The notes beneath the pieces were generated by a model. The model was not told the origin of the DNA. It worked only from the letters and a program-made list of their open reading frames with translations, and did not search any database. A stretch of 19,650 bases of DNA, taken from Spirochaetia bacterium. GTDB lineage: Bacteria > Spirochaetota > Spirochaetia > Sphaerochaetales > Sphaerochaetaceae. The stretch spans positions 1-19,650 of the forward strand of contig CAAGIP010000070.1 of the NCBI GenBank assembly GCA_900769955.1. Reading direction: 5' to 3'. This document shows positions 7,255 through 14,172 of this stretch, piece by piece; position 1 is the stretch's first letter; each line of letters begins with the position of its first letter. The position numbers and the translations under genes were made by a program.

Positions 7255-8259
7255 AGACAGTGAAACGAATGTATTAATCTTCAGTTCTGATGTGAAGGAA
7301 AGCCGAATCGACCACCATGAGCCTTTCAGGGATGCTGAAAATGAGAACGATTCGAGATCGCTCTCGAGTCGTATGCCGCCATGTGAGAAAACAAAAACAG
7401 GCCGTTCCTTTTCCCCGAACCTGATGCCGCACCCGAAAAGAAGCATTTCATATGAGTGGCTGACACCATACTTTCCCTTCTCGCTGAAGGTTCTCTCAAA
7501 GTCACTTTTAAGACAGATCACATCACTTTTCCACTGCACAGTGGTCTTCATCCCATGGGGACGGTACGTTCCCCCGATATAGGGATCATGACCGCGCCAG
7601 AGAGTGTATTCACTCCTGAATGAACCAGATGCGATGTCAAGCGTAATGACCTGACGCCTCAGGGATAAAGTCTTTTCAAAAGCGGTTATCCTCCCGCCTG
7701 AATACGTGAGGGTAACCCCGTTCCACGAAACGCCACCGCTGAAAAAAGCATTCACTCCACTCTCTTTGGTGAAGTAAAGAACGCTCCTTGCCAGAAAGTG
7801 CTCACCCATGTACGAAAGTGCCACTGTTTCCCCTTTTTCGCCTCCGCGCTCATTTGCCCAGGAGAGGATATCATCACTCCGCTCACCCTCTCCGTAAAGC
7901 ATGAACGAAAACCTGAAGTCATGCAGATTCACAGAAGATCCTGCAAATGCCCTCGGCCCGGGAGAAAGGAAGAGTGAAAAAACTTCATCTTCAAAAGACA
8001 GTCCTTTCATGGAGCCGTCCTTACGCCTTTCAGTCTTGCCTTCCCAGAGTGAGAGATCGGGACGCAGGAGTTCTGCAGTCCTGAATGAAGAGATCTTTCC
8101 ATAACGGAAACTGCCATAAGAAATTGTGCAGTCCACGTCGGGATAAGACACGTTGAGGTAATCGGTGTCGATGAGTGCCGAGCTTCCTGAAAACGAAAGC
8201 CCTGCGGAAAAAAGAGATAACGGCGTGATGAGCAGTGCGAGCAGTAGCAATACCTTCAT
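7246..8259 (-). CDS. Hypothetical outer-membrane beta-barrel-like protein
   Basis: I do not recognise a named family. The 337-residue protein begins with a clear signal peptide (MKVLLLLALLITPLSLFSAG, cleavage near residue 19-21). The mature part is rich in alternating polar/hydrophobic strands with Ser, Gly and aromatic residues (for example VTLTYSGGRI and RLSFTSELKINTFVSLSLF), and its last residue is Phe, the usual recognition signal for outer-membrane assembly. An outer-membrane barrel is therefore likely; a channel or other role is not shown. ATG at 8259 is preferred over a TTG five codons upstream because the signal peptide starts there. No SD is visible; TATTAT lies four bases before the ATG. 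It is divergent from ackA and its last nine bases overlap murB on the other strand. Confidence 0.7.
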   Translation of the reverse strand: MKVLLLLALLITPLSLFSAGLSFSGSSALIDTDYLNVSYPDVDCTISYGSFRYGKISSFRTAELLRPDLSLWEGKTERRKDGSMKGLSFEDEVFSLFLSPGPRAFAGSSVNLHDFRFSFMLYGEGERSDDILSWANERGGEKGETVALSYMGEHFLARSVLYFTKESGVNAFFSGGVSWNGVTLTYSGGRITAFEKTLSLRRQVITLDIASGSFRSEYTLWRGHDPYIGGTYRPHGMKTTVQWKSDVICLKSDFERTFSEKGKYGVSHSYEMLLFGCGIRFGEKERPVFVFSHGGIRLESDLESFSFSASLKGSWWSIRLSFTSELKINTFVSLSLF

Positions 8260-8305
8260 ATATATAATAAGCAAAAAATATTCGTTTTTTTCATAACTTT
8301 TCAGA

Positions 8306-8352
8306 TTGTTAAACCTTACTAAACATGGTTAAAATGAATTGTTAATCAACAA
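8306..8352 (+). promoter_or_regulatory. ackA promoter with repeated ATTGTTAA boxes
   Basis: TTGTTA (8306-8311), 18-base spacer, TAAAAT (8330-8335); start expected near 8342. ATTGTTAA occurs at 8305-8312 and again at 8338-8345, 33 bases apart. The second copy is part of the inverted repeat TTGTT-aatc-AACAA (8339-8352) at the predicted start. A repressor or activator site is plausible but not identified. Confidence 0.5.
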
Positions 8353-8376
8353 ATCACCAAAAACAGGAGTATAATA

Positions 8377-9717
8377 ATGGTAATCCTCACACTTAACTGC
8401 GGCAGTTCATCTGCCAAGTATCAGGTATATGACTGGGACAACAAGGACGTCCTTGCCGTAGGTATCGTCGAAAGGATCGGTCTCGAGTATTCCACGATCG
8501 AGCAGAAGACAACAGGCAAGGAAGTGTATGAAGCACGCTTCTCTTCCCCCACACACATGGAAGCAATCCAGCTCGTTCTCAAGATGCTCGTTGACGAGAA
8601 ATACGGCTGTATCAAGAGCCTCAGCGAGATCGGAGCAGTAGGTCACAGAGTCCTCCATGGCGGCGAGTACTTCAAGAAGTCAACACTCGTAACCGACGAG
8701 GTAATCGAGAAACTCAAGGAGATCATCCCCCTCGGACCTCTCCACATGCCTGCAAACATCATGGGTATCGAAGTCGCAAGAAAGCTCATGCCGGATGTAC
8801 CTCAGGCAATCGTCATGGATACCGCATGGCACCAGACAATGGAAGAAGCTGCCTTCATGTATGCAGTTCCCTACTCATGGTACAAGGACTACAATGTCCG
8901 CCGCTACGGCTTCCACGGAACCAGCCACCTCTACTGCGCAAAGAGAGCAGCAGTCCTGCTCGGTAAGGAAAACAAGGACACCAACGTCATCATCATGCAC
9001 ATCGGTAACGGTGCTTCCGGCTGTGCTGTCAAGAACGGCGTATGTATCGATACATCAATGGGTCTCACCCCGCTTGAAGGTCTCGTGATGGGTTCAAGAA
9101 GCGGCGACATGGATCCCGCAATCATCCCCTATATGTGCAAGAACCTCGGCGTGACTGCTGCAGAGATGGATACACTTCTCAACAAGAAGTCAGGTCTCAT
9201 CGGTATCTGCGGTAAGTCAGACAGAAGAGACGTCCAGGCCGCTGCAAAGGCAGGTGATAAGAATGCACAGCTCGGCATCGACATGGAAATCCACAGGATC
9301 AAGAAGTACATCGGTGCTTATGCAGCCCTCCTCGGCCGCGTTGATGCAGTAGTCTTCACTGCAGGCGTCGGCGAAATGGGTGACCACATCAGAAAGGGTG
9401 CTCTCTCAGGTCTTGAGAACTTCGGCATCAAGCTCGATGAGAAGAAGAATGAGCTCTCACACTGCAGGAACACCGAGACATGCATCAGCACGGATGATTC
9501 CCCTGTCAAGATCTTCGTCATCCCGACCGATGAGGAACTCGTCATGACTGAGGATGCATTCGCACTCATGAACGGCACATACGACATCCACACCAACTTC
9601 CACTACACCTTCGAGTCTCCCGACTACGTCAACAAGGCACGTGCAAGAGGGCTTGTGGAAAATCTTAAGAAGACTCCTGAACTCGAGAGCATCATCGCTC
9701 ATCCCGTCAGAAAGTAA
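8377..9717 (+). CDS. ackA: Acetate kinase
   Basis: Converts acetyl phosphate and ADP to acetate and ATP, the energy-yielding end of acetate fermentation with phosphotransacetylase (not in this window). The ASKHA fold motifs are complete: LTLNCGSSSAKYQVY (4-18, Asn7 and the phosphate loop), GHRVLHGGEYF, FHGTSHLY with the catalytic His, IMHIGNGASGCAVKNG, DTSMGLTPLEGLVMGSRSGD and FTAGVGEMGDHIR. At 446 residues it exceeds the usual ~400; the extra 48 residues are a tail after TEDAFALM. Codon use is strongly biased to AAG, CTC and ATC, unlike most neighbours, which suggests high expression. SD AGGAG lies seven bases before the ATG. It is a single-gene unit with its own promoter and terminator. Confidence 0.97.
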   Translation: MVILTLNCGSSSAKYQVYDWDNKDVLAVGIVERIGLEYSTIEQKTTGKEVYEARFSSPTHMEAIQLVLKMLVDEKYGCIKSLSEIGAVGHRVLHGGEYFKKSTLVTDEVIEKLKEIIPLGPLHMPANIMGIEVARKLMPDVPQAIVMDTAWHQTMEEAAFMYAVPYSWYKDYNVRRYGFHGTSHLYCAKRAAVLLGKENKDTNVIIMHIGNGASGCAVKNGVCIDTSMGLTPLEGLVMGSRSGDMDPAIIPYMCKNLGVTAAEMDTLLNKKSGLIGICGKSDRRDVQAAAKAGDKNAQLGIDMEIHRIKKYIGAYAALLGRVDAVVFTAGVGEMGDHIRKGALSGLENFGIKLDEKKNELSHCRNTETCISTDDSPVKIFVIPTDEELVMTEDAFALMNGTYDIHTNFHYTFESPDYVNKARARGLVENLKKTPELESIIAHPVRK

Positions 9718-9725
9718 CTTAACTG

Positions 9726-9751
9726 AGCCTCAGCTCCGGCTGGGGCTTTTT
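9726..9751 (+). terminator. Intrinsic terminator of ackA
   Basis: Nine-base stem AGCCTCAGC / GCTGGGGCT (one G-U pair), loop TCCG, then TTTTT; starts nine bases after the stop codon. Confidence 0.9.
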
Positions 9752-9850
9752 CATGCCCTCCGTCCTTCTCAAAACAAATGTTTTAATACCTTATTCGGAA
9801 TCTTTATTTGAATTCACAAAGAAACCTGATGTTTTGTGTTTATTATTATC

Positions 9851-11197
9851 ATGAAAGATACCGATGAACTTATCAGAAAAACGGCAGAGGAAGTATTTCA
9901 CATAAAAGCACTGCGTCCGCTACAGAAAGAGATAATAAGACAGGCAGTAACCGGTTTCGGACAGGGCCCGTCATCACTGCTTGCAGTACTCCCGACAGGA
10001 GGAGGGAAAAGCGTGTGCTTCCAGCTTCCTGCCGTACTGGCAGAGGGAATCACGATAATAGTCTACCCTATCCTTTCACTCATAAATGACCAGAGCAATT
10101 CTCTTAAGAAAAACGGAATTGACCATGAAGTGCTCACAGGAGAAAGCTCAAAGGAACACTTTCTGCTCCGTATCATGTCAGGTGATGTGAAAATAGTGAT
10201 CACGAACATCGAATCACTTTCAAATCCACTCATACTCACTTTCCTTTCATCGAGGAAGATATCACTTTTCGTCTTTGATGAAGTGCATACAGTGATAAGC
10301 TGGGGTGAAACGTTCCGCCCGGCATACCTTGAGGCAAAGCGCATCTCTTCCCTTCTGAAGCCTGAACAGGTTCTTGCCTTCACTGCCACACTCGATGCAT
10401 ACACCGGAAAACGCCTTCAGGAGCTTCTCTTTACAGTGCCTCCGAAGGTAATAAGGGACAATACCGACAGACCGAATATTTATTACCACAGAGTGCGTTC
10501 CCTCTTCCCTCTCAGGGACTGCATTTCAATACTGACGCCTCCTGAGCGGCGTCCTGCGGTTATCTTCGTTCGCTCAAGAGCACGGGCTGAGGAGCTCGCA
10601 GCAAGGCTTTCAGCTTCCTTTCTCACCCTTTGCTACCATGCAGGGCTTCCCCCTGATGAAAAGAAAGCCTCTGAGGAGCTGTTCTTCAGTTCCACGGAAC
10701 ATGTACTCTGTGCAACCGTGGCCTATGGAATGGGAGTAAACGCTCCGGGAATAAGGACCGTCATACACTACGACATTCCCGAAAAGGCCAGTGACTTTCT
10801 TCAGGAATCAGGGAGGGCCGGAAGGGACGGTAAACCAGCTGAGTCTTTCACTTTAATCAGGAAGAATTCGAAAGGTCCGCTGTACCACGCATTTGCAGAT
10901 GATGGATGCATAAGGAAAAGACTTCTTTCAATGATGGGAAAGGAGAGCGAAACCGGGTGTACGGGATGCGACGGCTGTGAAGGTATATTCACTCCCGCCT
11001 GGGGTGAGGACATAATCATTCGTCAAGTCAGGCGTTTTCCCCTTCTTTATACTGAGCACTCACTTATCAGGAAGCTTTCATCAATGAATGCCTTTAAGGG
11101 AATCACGCAAACGGAAACTCGTGATGCGGTCAGGATCCTGATCTCGGAAAAACGGATAAAGAGCTTAATGGGACATCTATATTCACGGGGAAGGTGA
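9851..11197 (+). CDS. recQ: RecQ-family ATP-dependent DNA helicase, short form
   Basis: A 3'-5' superfamily 2 helicase for DNA repair and recombination. Visible are the LRPLQKEII element (21-29), Walker A LPTGGGKS (47-54), DEVH box (143-146), FTATLDAYT (motif III, 177-185), the C-terminal RecA lobe with VIFVRSRARAEELA, and motif VI QESGRAGRDG (318-327). A zinc module follows with Cys353, Cys370, Cys373 and Cys376 (CTGCDGC). Only about 70 residues follow, so the winged-helix region is short and there is no HRDC domain. At 448 residues it is shorter than E. coli RecQ (about 610) and nearer to RecS-type proteins. ATG 9851 is preferred over GTG 9836. There is no SD; TATTAT lies four bases before the ATG. 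A 10-base inverted repeat spans the stop codon. Confidence 0.88.
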   Translation: MKDTDELIRKTAEEVFHIKALRPLQKEIIRQAVTGFGQGPSSLLAVLPTGGGKSVCFQLPAVLAEGITIIVYPILSLINDQSNSLKKNGIDHEVLTGESSKEHFLLRIMSGDVKIVITNIESLSNPLILTFLSSRKISLFVFDEVHTVISWGETFRPAYLEAKRISSLLKPEQVLAFTATLDAYTGKRLQELLFTVPPKVIRDNTDRPNIYYHRVRSLFPLRDCISILTPPERRPAVIFVRSRARAEELAARLSASFLTLCYHAGLPPDEKKASEELFFSSTEHVLCATVAYGMGVNAPGIRTVIHYDIPEKASDFLQESGRAGRDGKPAESFTLIRKNSKGPLYHAFADDGCIRKRLLSMMGKESETGCTGCDGCEGIFTPAWGEDIIIRQVRRFPLLYTEHSLIRKLSSMNAFKGITQTETRDAVRILISEKRIKSLMGHLYSRGR

Positions 11198-11220
11198 AAA
11201 AGAAATTTCCTTTTCACCTT
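11191..11220. repeat. Ten-base perfect inverted repeat across the recQ stop codon
   Basis: AAGGTGAAAA (11191-11200) and TTTTCACCTT (11211-11220) with a 10-base centre; the recQ TGA is in the left arm. There is no T-run after it on the + strand, so it is a poor intrinsic terminator. It lies 36 bases before galK and may be a processing site, weak terminator or operator. Confidence 0.5.
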
Positions 11221-11255
11221 CAATCTGATAAACTTCTTCCTAAAGGAGAAAAGAC

Positions 11256-12506
11256 ATGAAGGATATCAGTCACCTTTATGAAGGACTATATGGAAAACGG
11301 TGCGACCGAAGGGCAATGGATGCCCGCTTTGAGGCGCTTGAAAAAACACATATTGAGTTATTCGGTACCCAGGATGAGATAGCACTCTTCTCAACTGCAG
11401 GAAGAACCGAGCTTGCCGGTAACCATACCGACCATAACCTCGGAAGGGTCATTGCCGGAACTATCAACCTTGATACGATCGCGGCAGTATCACTGAGAAG
11501 TGATTCAAGGGTCGTCCTCAAGAGTGAAGGCTTTCCGGTCGTTGACGTCGACATCTCAGATCTCACGGTAAAGGAAGATGAGAAGAACTCAACCGATTCA
11601 CTCATCAGGGGTATTGCGGCAGCCTTTATTAACAGAGGGCTTAAGACAGGTGGCTTCCAGGCAAATACAACCACAAAGGTATTAAGGGGCTCAGGACTTT
11701 CATCATCAGCTGCAATTGAAGTGCTCATTGCTGAAATCTTCAACAGCCTCTTCAACGATGACGTGCTTCCTCCCGTGGAACTTGCAAAGATCGGTCAGTA
11801 TGCCGAAAACGTATACTTCGGAAAACCATCAGGCCTTATGGATCAGATCGGATGCGCACAGGGCGGAATCGTCGGAATTGACTTTGCCGATAACAGAAAT
11901 CCCGTACTCACACCGATCGATGTCAACTTCGAGGATTACGGCTACAGCCTCGTAATCGTGGACACCAAGGGGGATCATGCGAACCTCACTCCCGAATATG
12001 CTGCAGTACCGGCTGAAATGAAGGCGGTTGCCGCATACTTCGGAAAAAGCGTCCTGAGGGAAGTTGATTTCAATGACTTCATAAAGAATCTTCCATCTCT
12101 CAGAAAGGCTCTTTCCAATGACAGGGCTGTGCTCAGGGCTTACCACTACTTCACTGAAAACAGAAGGGTTGAGCAAATGCTTTCGGCGCTTGAGGCCAAA
12201 GACATCGAGGCATACCTTAAGGGTGTTCAGGAAAGCGGCAACTCATCATTCCGTTTCCTCCAGAATGTATATGCATCCTCAATGCCGCATGAGCAGGGAC
12301 TTTCGGTTGGAATCGCTGTAAGCGAGATGATCCTCGCAGGTAAGGGCGTAGTCCGTGTCCACGGAGGCGGCTTTGCCGGAACGATTCAGGCATATGTGCC
12401 TGACAGTGTTCTTGATACTTACATTGCGGAAATGGATGCACTCTTCGGAGAGGGGGCTGCAACCGTTCTTGCTATCAGGCACCTGCCCGCCACAAGACTC
12501 TGTTGA
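11256..12506 (+). CDS. galK: Galactokinase-family sugar kinase (GHMP superfamily)
   Basis: Probably phosphorylates galactose at C1 as the entry to the Leloir pathway; no galT or galE is nearby. The 416-residue protein has the three GHMP elements: sugar-binding GRTELAGNHTDHN (49-61), the ATP loop RGSGLSSSAA (144-153) and a late glycine motif VHGGGFAGTIQAYV. The catalytic pair is present as Arg50 and Asp196 (GKPSGLMDQIGCAQGG). The usual GEHTDY is GNHTDH here, so the Glu that contacts the sugar C6 hydroxyl is Asn56. This variant occurs in a recognisable branch of galactokinase-annotated proteins of anaerobes, and its true substrate could be a different C4-axial sugar. Start is set by AAGGAG seven bases before the ATG. 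The gene follows recQ by 58 bases and ends in a terminator. Confidence 0.82.
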   Translation: MKDISHLYEGLYGKRCDRRAMDARFEALEKTHIELFGTQDEIALFSTAGRTELAGNHTDHNLGRVIAGTINLDTIAAVSLRSDSRVVLKSEGFPVVDVDISDLTVKEDEKNSTDSLIRGIAAAFINRGLKTGGFQANTTTKVLRGSGLSSSAAIEVLIAEIFNSLFNDDVLPPVELAKIGQYAENVYFGKPSGLMDQIGCAQGGIVGIDFADNRNPVLTPIDVNFEDYGYSLVIVDTKGDHANLTPEYAAVPAEMKAVAAYFGKSVLREVDFNDFIKNLPSLRKALSNDRAVLRAYHYFTENRRVEQMLSALEAKDIEAYLKGVQESGNSSFRFLQNVYASSMPHEQGLSVGIAVSEMILAGKGVVRVHGGGFAGTIQAYVPDSVLDTYIAEMDALFGEGAATVLAIRHLPATRLC

Positions 12507-12519
12507 CAGAATAATAATA

Positions 12520-12551
12520 GCTGCCGGTTCACTTCCGGCAGCATTCCTTTT
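12520..12551. terminator. Shared bidirectional terminator of galK and the small Cys-rich gene
   Basis: Perfect eight-base stem GCTGCCGG / CCGGCAGC with loop TTCACTT. On the + strand ATTCCTTTT follows; on the minus strand TATTATTATT follows. The loop holds the stop codon (12529-12531) of the opposing minus-strand gene. Confidence 0.75.
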
Positions 12552-12687
12552 CCGTTTCCTTTTTATTGCATGTACATCCTGATGAGCATCCGCTGCATCC
12601 TGAGCAGTGATGAGCGCCCTTCTTAATTGCCCTGAGCGCCAGAAACACAAGTGCCACGATTATTACAAAAACAATTATTGTTCCCAT
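12529..12687 (-). CDS. FeoB-associated Cys-rich membrane protein
   Basis: A 52-residue protein. The N-terminus is one membrane helix (residues 2-20, TIIVFVIIVALVFLALRA), followed by IKKGAHH and a compact cysteine cluster CSGCSGCSSGCTC (28-40), then a charged tail ending ECCRK. This is the hallmark layout of the FeoB-associated Cys-rich membrane protein family, which usually sits next to the ferrous iron transporter FeoB and is thought to help iron uptake. No feoA or feoB is in the window, so here it is an orphan. The ATG has GGAGA four to five bases upstream. A strong promoter with a candidate metal-repressor site precedes it. Its stop codon lies in the loop of the galK terminator. The family call is confident; the exact function is unknown. 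Confidence 0.85.
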   Translation of the reverse strand: MGTIIVFVIIVALVFLALRAIKKGAHHCSGCSGCSSGCTCNKKETEKECCRK

Positions 12688-12700
12688 ACTGTCTCCTATG

Positions 12701-12742
12701 TTAGTCTAAACTAACTATATTAATAAAGATCACTTTTGACAA
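12701..12742 (-). promoter_or_regulatory. Promoter and DtxR/MntR-like operator of the Cys-rich iron protein
   Basis: On the minus strand TTGTCA (12742-12737), 17-base spacer, TATAGT (12719-12714); start near 12707. The palindrome TTAGT-ctaa-ACTAA (12701-12714) touches the -10 box and covers the start site. It resembles operators of iron/manganese repressors of the DtxR family (TTAGG-type half sites). Binding is inferred. Confidence 0.6.
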
Positions 12743-12769
12743 CCCCTTACCTTTTTTTTCCAACATCAC

Positions 12770-12775
12770 TATAAT
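12770..12775 (+). promoter_or_regulatory. Consensus -10 box of the MATE gene
   Basis: TATAAT ends eight bases before the MATE ATG, so transcription should start at or within two bases of the start codon. The only -35-like sequence at normal spacing is weak (TTACCT, 12747-12752). The TTGACA at 12736-12741 is 28 bases away, too far. No SD with usable spacing exists. Confidence 0.55.
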
Positions 12776-12783
12776 GGGCGGCT

Positions 12784-14130
12784 ATGAGTGAGAATATTAA
12801 GGGAAATGCCATTCTGGAAGGACCCGTGTGGAAGGGTATTCTCTACTTCTTCTTCCCCATCCTCTTCGGCACATTTTTTCAGCAGCTTTACAATACGGTT
12901 GATGCCGTAATCGTAGGACAGTTCCTGGGCAAGGAAGCACTTGCTGCCGTAGGCGGCGGAACCAGCACTATAATCAACCTTCTGATCGGATTCTTCACGG
13001 GACTTGCCTCAGGTGCATCCGTTGTAATATCACACCGCTATGGCTCAGGTGACCTCGAGCGAACAGCATATGCAATAAAAACTGCAATGACCGTTTCCCT
13101 GATAGCCTCAGTCATAATAACGGTTGTGGGACTGTTCAGTGCGGAAGCATCCCTCCGGATCATAAGTACCCCTGAGGACATATTGCCCCTGGCTCTTTCC
13201 TACATGAGGATTTACTACCTCGGCTCGGTCACGCTCATAATCTTCAACATGGGAACGGGTGTTTTCAGGGCACTGGGAGATTCAAGACATCCGCTCTACT
13301 TTCTTATCACCGGGTGTCTCACCAACATCATGCTTGATATTGTCCTGGTTGGTATCCTGAAAATGGGTGTCGAGGGAGCTGCCCTTGCAACGGTAATAAG
13401 TCAGGGTGTTTCAATGATGCTCACGCTGATGTGTCTTTCACGTCTTAAGGAAGGCCTTTCCTACAGACTTACTGACACAATGCTCGACAGAAATGAGCTT
13501 AAGGAAATGCTCAGGATCGGACTTCCGTCAGGGATCCAGTCAATGATGTACACTTTCAGCAACCTTCTGATCCAGTCAAGCGTAAATGGATTCGGCACCG
13601 ATGCAGCTGCTGCCTGGGCGGCATATGGAAAGCTTGACTGCATGTACTGGATGATGGTCAACGCCTTCGGCATTTCCGTAACCACCTTTGCGGGACAGAA
13701 CTACGGAGCAGGAAAGACCGACCGTGTAAGAAAGGGCGTTAAGACAACAATCCTCATTGCAGGGGCGGCCACATTGGTGCTTTCAGCCGCTTACTGTCTC
13801 TTCGCACGCTATGCATACATGCTCTTTACAAGAGATGAGAATGTAATTGCAATTGGAATCGGTATGCTCTCAGTAATCGCACCGGCATTCATAGCATACC
13901 TTCCCACTGAAATCCTTTCGGGAACGATAAGGGGTGCCGGTAAGGCTATGGTTCCTACCGTGATATGCCTCTGCGGAATATGTCTTTTACGTGTGATCTG
14001 GATTGCATTTGCCGTTCCGATGATCGGGACGCTCTCAGGCGTCATCTTATGCTACCCCATAACCTGGGTCGTGACATCGACGCTGTTCGTAATCTACTAC
14101 AGAAAGGGAAAGTGGCTGGAAAAAGAGTGA
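12784..14130 (+). CDS. MATE family multidrug/Na+ (or H+) antiporter
   Basis: A 448-residue inner-membrane protein with about twelve hydrophobic segments in two related halves, the length and layout of the MATE family, which exports cationic drugs, dyes or metabolites in exchange for Na+ or H+. Characteristic pieces are PILFGTFFQQLYNTVDAVIVGQFLG early in the first half (with the D-x-x-x-V-G-Q core), the GLASGASVVISHRYGSGD segment, MGTGVFRALGDSRHP, and in the second half TFAGQNYGAGKTDRVRKG and GTIRGAGKAMVPT. The sequence does not fix the substrate; it looks closer to the DinF/NorM-like bacterial clade than to eukaryotic forms. It has no SD, but has TATAAT eight bases before the ATG. A bidirectional terminator separates it from convergent thrC. 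Confidence 0.9.
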   Translation: MSENIKGNAILEGPVWKGILYFFFPILFGTFFQQLYNTVDAVIVGQFLGKEALAAVGGGTSTIINLLIGFFTGLASGASVVISHRYGSGDLERTAYAIKTAMTVSLIASVIITVVGLFSAEASLRIISTPEDILPLALSYMRIYYLGSVTLIIFNMGTGVFRALGDSRHPLYFLITGCLTNIMLDIVLVGILKMGVEGAALATVISQGVSMMLTLMCLSRLKEGLSYRLTDTMLDRNELKEMLRIGLPSGIQSMMYTFSNLLIQSSVNGFGTDAAAAWAAYGKLDCMYWMMVNAFGISVTTFAGQNYGAGKTDRVRKGVKTTILIAGAATLVLSAAYCLFARYAYMLFTRDENVIAIGIGMLSVIAPAFIAYLPTEILSGTIRGAGKAMVPTVICLCGICLLRVIWIAFAVPMIGTLSGVILCYPITWVVTSTLFVIYYRKGKWLEKE

Positions 14131-14136
14131 AAGCAG

Positions 14137-14167
14137 AGGGACTGCCATCTGACAGTCCCTTCTGTTT
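14137..14167. terminator. Bidirectional terminator between MATE and thrC
   Basis: Eight-base stem AGGGACTG / CAGTCCCT, loop CCATCTGA, followed by TCTGTTT on the + strand and CTGCTTTC on the minus strand. It lies between the two convergent stop codons. Confidence 0.75.
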
Positions 14168-14172
14168 ATCGA

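Noticed and set aside
8257..8294. Possible 12-codon leader peptide overlapping the OMP start as ATGA
   Set aside because: An ATG at 8294 opens MKKTNIFCLLYI and ends on the OMP ATG, but the SD is weak and the stretch is AT-rich promoter-like DNA; chance is the simpler explanation.
12736..12741. TTGACA as the -35 of the MATE gene
   Set aside because: It is 28 bases from the TATAAT box, too far; it is better read on the other strand as TTGTCA of the Cys-rich gene promoter.
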